Positions 16,275 through 25,241 of a stretch of 64,000 nucleotides of DNA are shown here, piece after piece. The position numbers were made by a program, and so were the translations under genes. Location of the stretch: NCBI GenBank assembly GCA_040004035.1, contig JAMPLN010000001.1; one strand, written 5' to 3'. Source of the DNA: Microcoleus vaginatus_C (lineage in GTDB: Bacteria; Cyanobacteriota; Cyanobacteriia; Cyanobacteriales; Microcoleaceae). A model generated the notes under the pieces. That model saw nothing but the letters and a program-made list of their open reading frames with translations. It was not told the origin of the DNA and searched no databases. Positions within the stretch are counted from its first letter, which is position 1; each line of letters starts with the position of its first letter.

Positions 16275-19200
16275 GCGTCAGCGAACAACAAGCCAAAGCC
16301 TCTATTAATCAAGCTTTAAGTAGTTTTGCCAAGGGAAAACTAGCGGATAACGCCCGTAATTTGTTCTTTACTCTTGGCTACCGAAGTGAGAAAACTATTC
16401 CGTTTTATCCTAATAGTTCGGATAATTTTATTGCAGAATTTGACATAGATCACAAGCTCAACTCCCAAAAAGCTTTCTTAGAGGAATGGCTGTCGGTTGA
16501 TTTCCTCTTCCAATTTACCGGGACAGAAATTGCAGATAATGACCAGTTTGTCGAATTTGATACTAGCAGCGGTGAGAGTGCCTTTTTTACTTCCTACTTG
16601 TTTTTCGCGATCGCACTGCGGAGGAGTGCGTACACTATCGAACAACTTGACGGGATTGTCCGCGAGATTAATAAAATTTTACGGATGCCGGCGATCGTTC
16701 TTTTTCAGCATGGAGAAACTCTGACTTTATCCATTATCAACCGCCGCCAACACAAACGCAATGAATGTGAAGATGTATTAGGAAAAGTCAAACATATTAA
16801 AGATATCCCATTCGCCAGTCCGACCAACTCTCATTTAAGAATGCTCTTCGAGATTTTCTTGGCACAGTTGCATAAAAATCACGGCTTTAGTAACTTTGAC
16901 GAATTTCACGAAGCTTGGCATAAAACCATTCCTGACAGCATCAAATTTAAAGAAGACCGTATACCGTCAGATTCACTTCGCGCTTACCTGCAAGAAATCG
17001 GTCGAATTCCCATGATCGAGGCTGAGGAAGAGATTGAACTAGCTCGTAAAATTGCTGAGTTAGAATTAGAGGGCAGCCGAAAAGCGAAAGACAAAATGAT
17101 AGAGTCTAACTTGCGGCTGGTAGTCTCTATCGCTAAAAAATATCAAAATCGAGGGGTGGATTTCTTAGACTTGATTCAGGAGGGAAATCTGGGTTTAATC
17201 AGGGCTGTAGAAAAGTTTGATTGCACGAAGGGCTACAGGTTTTCCACCTACGCATATTGGTGGATTCGTCAGGAAATTACGCGGGCGATTGCCGATCTAT
17301 CGCGGACTATCCGCCTGCCAGTTCACGTTTATGAAACTATCTCGAAGATTAAGAAAACTACCAAACAGCTTTCTCAAGAAATCGGCCACAAGCCTACGGA
17401 AGAAGAAATCGCTACTAAAATGAAGATGACAATTGCAAAATTGCGCTTTGTTATTAAATCGGCTAAATCTATCATTTCCTTAGATACTAAAATGGGTGAT
17501 GATGAAGACTATACATTGGGAGAGTTGATTAAATTCGATGGAGAAACACCAGAAGAAAAAGTATATAAAAAATTGTTTTGCGAAGATTTAGAAAGCGTTC
17601 TAGATACTCTGGGCCCTCGACAACGTGACGTTATTCGGATGCGATTCGGATTGGATGATGGCCGGGAAAAAACTCTACAGGAAATCGGTAATATATTTGA
17701 TGTTACCCGCGAACGGATTCGGCAAATTGAGGCTAAGGCTTTACTAAGATTGCGCCATCCCAACCGCAACAGTATTTTAAAAGATTATATTCGCCCTACA
17801 CCAATTTATCAAATTGAGACAAAAAAACCGATCGCCCAACCGATGCAGCCCAGACAGTTCAACATCTCAGAAAACTTGTCTCGCAGCCATTGCGACACTT
17901 TCTTACAGGAGCCTGTTCGTGATAAAATAGTTGATACAGCTAATATGACCGAACCATTAATTTCTTTTCACAATTTCATAGAAGAATCAAATAGAGAACA
18001 AACAAAGTTGGCTCAGACTTACCTGTCGAGTGCCGATGAAAATGAAAACAATCTCACTTATGCAAATTTGAACGAGCATAATTTCCACATTGCCGAACGG
18101 GACGAAAATGACTTGAATGAAGCGATTAAACCGATGAAACAAAATTCAGCCGACTTACTCAAACAACTTACCGCACTAGAAGATGTTTTTTCCCAATTAG
18201 AGAAACGGCTGTCAGAGGCGAGTCGAAGATTGCTAAACCCTGGTATACCTATATCTCAAAAGCTGATTCAAGAACTTGATGAGTCCCATAAAAAGTTTAT
18301 TCAGCTTCGCGACAAGGTGCTAGAAATGGCTGAATATTTGGCAGTATCGCCAATGCTTACAACTGAGGAAATTGGTTCTTTGGCAGATATCAAGTCTGTA
18401 CTTGAGCGTGTTGATTTTGCCGAGAAGCAAAAAAGTGCGATCGCTCTTGTCCGCGACTCTGCTTTGAGGGTTCTGGAACGAATTTTAGCGATCGCCCATC
18501 GAGTAGAGAGCAATTTTCAGTCATTATTGGAATGTCAGGAAAAAGCCCGCGAACTTCAACGCGCCATCTCCGAATCGCAGGAGTCTGACTTGCATCCCGA
18601 CACCCAACTCTTGGCTGAGGGCAATCATCCATTCTGCAAACTGCTAACACTAATTGCAGAATTGGACGCAGCAGATTACGAGCGTTTATTTTCCTTACAG
18701 AATGCCGTAGCTGCATCATTTGGAATTCCTTTGGCGATGGCAGCAGTCAGACGAGAATTGACGATCCAGACCGAAGGAATACCAGATTTGCCTGCTGTTT
18801 CTACTAACAATAAGTTAGAGAAAACTTTCTTAGTTGATGAGCCGGAACCTGAAACGGTTCCTATTCTAGAACAACCACCATTAGCAGAGTTGAACGCGGT
18901 CTTGATAGAGGAGGCGATCGCGCAGCCAACCACTGAAAATATCCCCGATATTCCACCAACAGAAGCGCCTACCGCAACTCAGATAAATCATCAAAATTCG
19001 GAAAATAAGCAAGGAAAAGAAGTTGACAAGCCGGGGAATAAAAAAAGAGAAGAAAAACAGTCTCTCTACAGCTTCTCGCCCAATGATACCGCTCAACAAA
19101 TCGCTCAATCCATCTTGGACGACCCCGACCCACAACGCCCAGCAGTTTTGCGCGACTTAGTTTGGCGACTGATTTTTGAACAAAAACTCAGCCTTGCATT

Positions 19201-22200
19201 TCATTTAGCTCGCTGCTTTGAAAAACAATACTCCAACTTTGAACCGCACCTGCCACCGCAGTTAATTCGAGCAGTATTGCTAGGACAAAACCTGCGCTAT
19301 GACGTAGGATATGGAAAACTTGCAAATCTGCTTAAAGATGACTTCACCAGTTACACCGCCAGCTATTCATTACCCGACAAAAGTGAATGGAATCAAGCTG
19401 CAAGCTTGCTCTTGGCTGCAGCAGCAATGCGACCGTCTTTACTAGCGCCGAATACTGGTGCGAAGCACCTTCTCCAGCAACTTCACTTCGGTAAAGCTGG
19501 ACTTGCAAAACTGTACGATTATTGCCAAATTATCGCCAAACACGGCGATCGGCAGCGGGCGCTGGATATCACAGCCATCAAGAAAGCTCAAGACCAGGCT
19601 GACATACAAAAATCTTTAGACGATCTGCATCAAAAAATCGAAACTTGGTGGTCTCAAGCACAGAAAAAAGATATGATTTACCCGCCGGCGAAGAAGGTGT
19701 GGCAGGATTGGTTGAAGCCTGACGAACTGATTCACTCTTTAGTATTTCCTGTACTTGAAAGCGATTTGAGTAAACTTTCAGCACTCAAGCAGAAAGTCAA
19801 TCGATTGTCTGACGAATCCCAGATAGACTCTGAAGTTGAGAAGACCGATCGTAAAATTCGCCGCAGTCGCAGTGACGCCATGATGGGGAAAGCCGTGATT
19901 CAGTTTCGCGATCGCGTTCGTGAACCTGTTGATTTGGTACGAAAGTGGATTGAGATTCAGGAATCGCGCTTAGATCGCAGAGACAATTATCTTCAGAAAG
20001 AAGCCAAACAGTTAAAAGAAGATATTGAGAAGCTTCAAAATACTGTTCTCAAAGAATTGGATACCTTTGAAGAAACAAAACCTCCAGTGTTTATTTTAGC
20101 TGGTATTGCCTGTTGCCGAAAAGCTGTGGAAGACATCGGCAATATCTTCGATCCAGATACCGAATTTCCAACCGCAGAACCTTACCTAAAACATATCCTG
20201 CACGGGGATCTGTTAAGAATGCCGTCTATCCCTATTAACGATTTCTGGGAACTGGATATCGCTAATTCAGAAGCGGGTATAGATGGAATTTTGGAGTTAG
20301 TCAAAAATGATATTTGGGATTGGCAACAAGCATTCGATCTGCACAGTTATCTCTGTAGTTCAAAAGCTGTGGGAAATCACGAGGCTACGGCACAAATCAT
20401 CGAATACCTCGAACTCTACCCCGAACCAAAAATAGACATCGCTCAGCTAAAGGACTTACGAAATAATCGGATTGAAGAGTGTCAAGGAATTTTGCAGGAG
20501 CAGGTCGAGACTACTAGCAAACAGCTCGAAAGTGCCGTAGCTTTTGGTTTACTAAGAGAAACAGATAGAAGTGCTTATGCAGCACAGATTGAAAGCATTA
20601 AAAATGCTCTGGTAACAACCAGGCGGTTTTCCGAAAAAATTGAGCTGCTTCGGGCGATCGGTCAAGGAATTAGCGCCAAGCGCCAGGAACAGATCGATCG
20701 AGTATCCGAGGAATTAGAGAGTCTTCAGCAAACAGGTCTAGCAGATGCCGATCGTACCAGAATTTGCAGTGTATTGGAACAAGGCGATATCCTGACGGCT
20801 AAGGAATATATATCTATGCTGCAAGAGCGGCGATCGCTTCCTGAACCAGAGGAAAAGAGAGATGCTTTTAAAGACTTCTTCGAGCATAAGTATGCTGCGA
20901 TCGAAAAAGTGCTTGAGGAGTGCGATCGCGATCGACAAAAAAAGCAAGACCTAATTCCCAATATTTCCAAAGGGAAAAGTATCGCAAAAATCCAGATACC
21001 GCAAGGAACTCAAGCCAAAAAAGCCGCTGATATGCTAGACGCTTGGTTTGCAGCCAAGGGAAGGAAGCAAGAAATCACAGAGAAAGATGCTCGCCAAATT
21101 CTCAGCAACCTCGGTTTTAACATAACATCTCTTACATTTAAAAAATCAGGACAAAATACCTGGATTGACGTTAATGCTGAGCCGATATTTGACCAAAATC
21201 GCTGTCCTGTGTCTGCCTATGGTTCAGCCGCGAAGGGCCATTACCGCATTCTTTGTGTATGGGATAGACCGAACGAACAGGATCTCCTCAATGCCGTTGG
21301 AGAAACTGCTCTTGGAGGGCCGATATTCGTCTTTCATTTTGGGCGAATGACTGAAAAGAAACGCCGAGATTTAGCTGATTTGTGTCAGCAGCGTCGGAGC
21401 ACTTTTATTGTGATAGATGATGTGCTGATGCTCTACCTTTGCGGAGAACAAAAAACACGCTTACCTGTATTGTTTGATTGTACCTTACCCTTTACTTTCT
21501 TAGAACCTTATAAAACCGCAGCAGGAGAGGTTCCGCCTGAGATGTTTTACGGGCGAGTACGAGAACGGGAATCCATAATCGATCCTCTTGGTTCTTGTTT
21601 GATTTATGGAGGTCGGCAGTTAGGTAAAACCGTTTTGCTTAAGTATGTACACCGGACTTTTCATGGAACCGACGCGGGAAGGAACGCCCTATTTTTGGAT
21701 ATTAAAGAAATTGGACGCAACCAAGCTTTAGATAAGATTTGGGATTTACTAAACGGAGAATTGGATAAATTGAAAATTCCTGATACCAATCGGCGCAACT
21801 CCGTTCGCGAAAGCAGCTTGCTGCGGATTAAAAATTGGCTGGAATTGGACAAGCAGCGGCGCTTTTTGCTGTTGTTGGATGAGGCAGATAATTTCCTTGA
21901 AGCCGATGGTAAGGAGGATTTCCTCCGCTGCGATGAACTCAGAAAATTAATGATGGAAACTGACCGACGTTTTAAGGTAGTCTTTGCCGGATTGCACAAC
22001 GTTCTGAGAACCACTAGACAAGCAAATCATCCGCTGGCTCACTTTGGCAGGCCGATCTGCATTGGGCCTCTGCTGAATAATGGTGAAATGCGTGCGGCAA
22101 CAGCTTTGGTAGAACGTCCGCTGGCTAGTCTTGGCTATCGTTTTGAATCACTTGATTTAATCCCGCGCATTCTTTGGCAGACTAACTATTATCCGAGCTT

Positions 22201-23632
22201 GATTCAACTTTATTGCGAGCAGTTACTCAAGCACATTACTAACCCAGATGTCCCTACTTTCGATCCTAAAATTAGTCCGCCTTACGTGATTACTTCTCGC
22301 CATGTAGAAGAAGCTTATCAAAGTCAAGACCTTCGCAAAAATATTCGCGATCGCTTTAAGTTGACACTAGGACTCGATAAGCGCTACGAAGTAATTGCCT
22401 ACTCAATTGCTGATGGTTCTCAGCAGAATGAAACAGGTATGGAGGATGGGTTTTCTGTATCTTGGATTCGCGAGCAAGTCTTGTATTGGTGGTCGGAGGG
22501 ATTCGCAGGAAGGTCATCGGAAGATGAAATTCTTGCTTTACTAGAAGAAATGGTCGGATTAGGAGTTTTACGAGAAACCGATGCTGGTTACTTCACTCTG
22601 AGAAGTTCTAATTTAGCCTTGCTTATGGGGACGCAGCCAGAAATTGAAGCAGAACTTCTGAGACCGCGTGAAGCTCCACCTGAATACGAACCTGCTACTT
22701 TTCGGTCTCCTCTTGCCAAAAATAAAGCTGATTCCCGGCGCAGTCCTTTAACTGTTCAACAGGAATCAGAGCTGCTGCGCCGGGAGTACGGTGTCTCTAT
22801 TATATTTGGCTGCCAAGCCGCAGGAATTGACGATTTGAGAGTTTTTATGGAAGCAGCATTTAGTAAGAAGGATTGCAAAATTCACTATTTAGAAAATCTC
22901 TCAGAGCGATCGGATTTCAGCCAGCGTTTGACAGAAATTAGTAACCGTCGCAAGAAAGATACCACGACGCTCGTTGTTGTATCACCCACCACCCCTTGGA
23001 GTAAGGATTGGGTTGATGAGGCAATTAAGAAAATCAAAAGATTGAAGAAGGAAGACTCGTTTATCCAGCTTGCTTTCGTCGCCGACCCTCAGAAAGTTTG
23101 GCAGTTAGTTAATTATAGTTCCAGAGGCTTTGATTACTTTAAAGAAGTGAGATTTTTCAGTCTCAAACCTTGGCACGATGCGGCGCTGCGACATTGGTTG
23201 GAAGATGCTAAGTTGCCCAGCGGACTAGAAGTTAGAAAGAAGATTACGGAAGTTACAGGGAATTGGTCAAACCTGTTGCAAAAATTCTATCAATTTTCTC
23301 AATCTAATCCGCATCGCTGGCAAGATTCCTTGGCGGAACTGAAGAATCAATTTAATAACTCTGACCAATTAATTAATTCAATGGGGTTTGACGGTTGCGA
23401 ACATCAAAGAAAACTGGTGATGAGAACTTTAGGCCAATGGGGAGAAGCAGCAGCGGTTGAGGAATTAGTTGAGGTTCTTGATGATGTATCGCCTGAAATT
23501 GTCAAGCAGACTCTCAGATGGGCGGAGCTCCTCAGTCTTGTCTCGCATTTAGGAAATCAGAAGCAAGACGGTAAGGATTACTGGCAAATTGACCCTGTAG
23601 TTGGTCGTCTGCTCGAATCTATGGCAGAGTAA
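16271..23632 (+). CDS. giant sigma-70 / coiled-coil / AAA-STAND-like ATPase fusion, second gene of the operon
   Basis: One uninterrupted frame of 2453 aa. Residues 1-230: unknown domain. 231-505: a complete primary-type sigma-70 module with region 1.2 (DSLRAYLQEIGRIP), region 2 (ESNLRLVVSIAKKYQNRG from 277; FSTYAYWWIRQEIT, 324-337, -10 recognition), region 3, and region 4.2 (FDVTRERIRQIEAKALLRLR, -35 recognition). About 590-850 is coiled coil. About 855-935 is a Pro/Glu linker. About 936-1570 is helical with long coils. 1625-1750 is an alpha/beta segment. The ATPase follows with Walker A GGRQLGKT (1780-1787), Walker B LLLLDEAD (1866-1873) and sensor-like VVFAGLHN. A winged-helix-like part (about 2039-2120) and a roughly 280-aa C-terminal domain complete it. 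The ATG overlaps the helicase stop by 4 nt. I know of no described protein with this layout. Its role is unknown. Contact with RNA polymerase is inferred from the intact sigma surfaces. Confidence 0.9.
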   Translation: MSVSEQQAKASINQALSSFAKGKLADNARNLFFTLGYRSEKTIPFYPNSSDNFIAEFDIDHKLNSQKAFLEEWLSVDFLFQFTGTEIADNDQFVEFDTSSGESAFFTSYLFFAIALRRSAYTIEQLDGIVREINKILRMPAIVLFQHGETLTLSIINRRQHKRNECEDVLGKVKHIKDIPFASPTNSHLRMLFEIFLAQLHKNHGFSNFDEFHEAWHKTIPDSIKFKEDRIPSDSLRAYLQEIGRIPMIEAEEEIELARKIAELELEGSRKAKDKMIESNLRLVVSIAKKYQNRGVDFLDLIQEGNLGLIRAVEKFDCTKGYRFSTYAYWWIRQEITRAIADLSRTIRLPVHVYETISKIKKTTKQLSQEIGHKPTEEEIATKMKMTIAKLRFVIKSAKSIISLDTKMGDDEDYTLGELIKFDGETPEEKVYKKLFCEDLESVLDTLGPRQRDVIRMRFGLDDGREKTLQEIGNIFDVTRERIRQIEAKALLRLRHPNRNSILKDYIRPTPIYQIETKKPIAQPMQPRQFNISENLSRSHCDTFLQEPVRDKIVDTANMTEPLISFHNFIEESNREQTKLAQTYLSSADENENNLTYANLNEHNFHIAERDENDLNEAIKPMKQNSADLLKQLTALEDVFSQLEKRLSEASRRLLNPGIPISQKLIQELDESHKKFIQLRDKVLEMAEYLAVSPMLTTEEIGSLADIKSVLERVDFAEKQKSAIALVRDSALRVLERILAIAHRVESNFQSLLECQEKARELQRAISESQESDLHPDTQLLAEGNHPFCKLLTLIAELDAADYERLFSLQNAVAASFGIPLAMAAVRRELTIQTEGIPDLPAVSTNNKLEKTFLVDEPEPETVPILEQPPLAELNAVLIEEAIAQPTTENIPDIPPTEAPTATQINHQNSENKQGKEVDKPGNKKREEKQSLYSFSPNDTAQQIAQSILDDPDPQRPAVLRDLVWRLIFEQKLSLAFHLARCFEKQYSNFEPHLPPQLIRAVLLGQNLRYDVGYGKLANLLKDDFTSYTASYSLPDKSEWNQAASLLLAAAAMRPSLLAPNTGAKHLLQQLHFGKAGLAKLYDYCQIIAKHGDRQRALDITAIKKAQDQADIQKSLDDLHQKIETWWSQAQKKDMIYPPAKKVWQDWLKPDELIHSLVFPVLESDLSKLSALKQKVNRLSDESQIDSEVEKTDRKIRRSRSDAMMGKAVIQFRDRVREPVDLVRKWIEIQESRLDRRDNYLQKEAKQLKEDIEKLQNTVLKELDTFEETKPPVFILAGIACCRKAVEDIGNIFDPDTEFPTAEPYLKHILHGDLLRMPSIPINDFWELDIANSEAGIDGILELVKNDIWDWQQAFDLHSYLCSSKAVGNHEATAQIIEYLELYPEPKIDIAQLKDLRNNRIEECQGILQEQVETTSKQLESAVAFGLLRETDRSAYAAQIESIKNALVTTRRFSEKIELLRAIGQGISAKRQEQIDRVSEELESLQQTGLADADRTRICSVLEQGDILTAKEYISMLQERRSLPEPEEKRDAFKDFFEHKYAAIEKVLEECDRDRQKKQDLIPNISKGKSIAKIQIPQGTQAKKAADMLDAWFAAKGRKQEITEKDARQILSNLGFNITSLTFKKSGQNTWIDVNAEPIFDQNRCPVSAYGSAAKGHYRILCVWDRPNEQDLLNAVGETALGGPIFVFHFGRMTEKKRRDLADLCQQRRSTFIVIDDVLMLYLCGEQKTRLPVLFDCTLPFTFLEPYKTAAGEVPPEMFYGRVRERESIIDPLGSCLIYGGRQLGKTVLLKYVHRTFHGTDAGRNALFLDIKEIGRNQALDKIWDLLNGELDKLKIPDTNRRNSVRESSLLRIKNWLELDKQRRFLLLLDEADNFLEADGKEDFLRCDELRKLMMETDRRFKVVFAGLHNVLRTTRQANHPLAHFGRPICIGPLLNNGEMRAATALVERPLASLGYRFESLDLIPRILWQTNYYPSLIQLYCEQLLKHITNPDVPTFDPKISPPYVITSRHVEEAYQSQDLRKNIRDRFKLTLGLDKRYEVIAYSIADGSQQNETGMEDGFSVSWIREQVLYWWSEGFAGRSSEDEILALLEEMVGLGVLRETDAGYFTLRSSNLALLMGTQPEIEAELLRPREAPPEYEPATFRSPLAKNKADSRRSPLTVQQESELLRREYGVSIIFGCQAAGIDDLRVFMEAAFSKKDCKIHYLENLSERSDFSQRLTEISNRRKKDTTTLVVVSPTTPWSKDWVDEAIKKIKRLKKEDSFIQLAFVADPQKVWQLVNYSSRGFDYFKEVRFFSLKPWHDAALRHWLEDAKLPSGLEVRKKITEVTGNWSNLLQKFYQFSQSNPHRWQDSLAELKNQFNNSDQLINSMGFDGCEHQRKLVMRTLGQWGEAAAVEELVEVLDDVSPEIVKQTLRWAELLSLVSHLGNQKQDGKDYWQIDPVVGRLLESMAE

Positions 23633-23750
23633 TACAAACTTTCTGCTGTGCAATGTACTTAAGCAGATATCTGACTTAAGATAGGCGATCGCCCGCAGCA
23701 GCTAAGTCTAAGCTAGAAATTGTTCCATAAACCTAATTGAGGAAAAAAAG

Positions 23751-23957
23751 ATGAGTAGCGGTCACGCCAGCCATAAAGGCTCTTCCACAAAACCCAATAC
23801 CAACACTAACGGTCAAATTACATCCCCTGACGACCAACCCGCTGACCCGCTAAATCAAGAAACATCGGGTTATCCGTTCCATAACGAAGCAATGGAAAAT
23901 CCTGTTGCTACCGCGCGGCCCGACGAAGAGGCTGAGTCTGGCGAAGAACAGCAATAG
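23751..23957 (+). CDS. small disordered acidic protein, 68 aa
   Basis: A frame preceded by GAGGAAAAAAAG, a good ribosome-binding site about 8 nt before the ATG. The product has almost no hydrophobic residues: Ser/Gly/Asn/Thr-rich first half, Pro/Asp/Glu-rich second half (PDEEAESGEEQQ), so it is probably disordered. The family is unknown to me. It lies 118 bp after the giant ATPase gene on the same strand and could be a late member of that unit or an independent small gene. Confidence 0.5.
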   Translation: MSSGHASHKGSSTKPNTNTNGQITSPDDQPADPLNQETSGYPFHNEAMENPVATARPDEEAESGEEQQ

Positions 23958-24190
23958 TTATATCGATTAAATTGTCATCGATATGCTATCTGCGACGCGG
24001 TTGATTAGATGTTTGATAAAAATCCGGTTTGTACTAATTACATCTTGCACTTCCATAGTCCGCCAGGGATTTGAATCTCCGGCGGACTATTTGGGCATGT
24101 TCAGTAGTACCTCACAGCTTCAGAACAAAGGAATAAAGTCCTTACTACAAAACTATTTAACATAAAATTCAAGTTAGGAATTATTGAGAA

Positions 24191-25135
24191 ATGAGCGAGA
24201 TTAACCAACTATTTCAAAAAGACAAATTGCCGGAATTAGGATTAGTCTGCATTACAACATCCAATGAAGTTCGCTTTCGCACTGTCACGCGGAAACGGCT
24301 GTTACAGCTTTCGGAAACTGAACAAGAAACTGTATTGCGCGAGCTTTATACAGATAACTTAAAGCGGCTTGACAAAGCGATCGACTTCTGTTCCGTTAAT
24401 CAGATTAAGCTCTACCGCATGACTTCTGCACTGTTCCCTTTTGCAGATACAGATTTGGGGGAAGCAGTGCTACACTCCATGACTGAGGAATTGCGGAATA
24501 CCGGCGATCGCGCTTTGTCTTTGGGCATCCGCTTGGTACTCCACCCGGATCAATTTGTCGTCCTCAGTTCCGACAAGCTTTCTGTGGTTGAAAACAGCAT
24601 TAAAATTCTCGCGACTCATGCTTTAATTTTAGATATGTTGGGACAGCCCCGATCGCCCCAGGCACTGATGAACATTCACGGCGGCAAGAGCGATCGCACT
24701 TCGCAGCTCAAATCAGTCATCCGCGACTTGCCAGAATCCATTCGATCGCGCTTAACCTTTGAAAATGACGAATACGCTTACAGTTCCTCGGAAATTTTAG
24801 AAGTTTGTCTCGATACCGGCGTACCAATGGTTTTTGACGCCCACCACCACGTCATTCACGAACATTTAGAAACTTACGACGATCCCAGCGTTGCCGAAAT
24901 GCTCGCAGCAGCCCGCACAACTTGGTCTGTTCCTGAATGGCAATTAGTGCACATATCCAATGGCAGAGAATTTTTTGCCGATCCGCGCCACAGCGATTTA
25001 ATTACACAAATGCCTAATTGCTATTATCAAGCTCCTTGGATTGAAGTAGAAGCTAAATTTAAAGAATTAGCTATTGAAAAGTTGCGCGCCGAATGGTTGT
25101 CTGCGAATGTTCCACAATTTAGCAATGTGTCGTAG
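24191..25135 (+). CDS. uvsE: UV damage endonuclease UvsE (UVDE)
   Basis: 314-aa TIM-barrel endonuclease that nicks 5' of UV photoproducts and some other lesions, starting alternative excision repair. Typical segments: LGLVCITT at the N-terminus, KLYRMTSALFPFADT, RLVLHPDQFVVLSS (metal His), MNIHGGKSDR, LTFENDEYAYS, MVFDAHHH, VHISNGR. The conserved metal ligands (His, Glu, Asp) are all present. Length agrees with bacterial UvsE. It forms a small DNA-damage neighbourhood with the SRAP gene 106 bp downstream. Confidence 0.93.
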   Translation: MSEINQLFQKDKLPELGLVCITTSNEVRFRTVTRKRLLQLSETEQETVLRELYTDNLKRLDKAIDFCSVNQIKLYRMTSALFPFADTDLGEAVLHSMTEELRNTGDRALSLGIRLVLHPDQFVVLSSDKLSVVENSIKILATHALILDMLGQPRSPQALMNIHGGKSDRTSQLKSVIRDLPESIRSRLTFENDEYAYSSSEILEVCLDTGVPMVFDAHHHVIHEHLETYDDPSVAEMLAAARTTWSVPEWQLVHISNGREFFADPRHSDLITQMPNCYYQAPWIEVEAKFKELAIEKLRAEWLSANVPQFSNVS

Positions 25136-25191
25136 GGGCGGGTTTTACAAACCATATTTGCCTAACACCAATAATCTCGAAAACCCGCCCC
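25135..25191. terminator. hairpin between uvsE and the SRAP gene
   Basis: GGGGCGGGTTTT (25135-25146) pairs exactly with AAAACCCGCCCC (25180-25191) around a 33-nt loop. It starts at the last base of the uvsE stop codon. It may end the uvsE transcript, but the sequence also resembles a dispersed cyanobacterial repeat. Confidence 0.6.
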
Positions 25192-25241
25192 GCCCAACGG
25201 TAAATCGCAATCTACCTTTTTGTTAATACCAACTATAAATT

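Noticed and set aside
16960..17790. Sigma module as an ordinary free sigA/sigB gene with mis-called boundaries
   Set aside because: The frame is continuous on both sides with no stop; any stand-alone version would need an internal start and an artificial stop, and nothing supports either.
23983..24165. 60-aa forward frame before uvsE
   Set aside because: No ribosome-binding site and random-looking composition.
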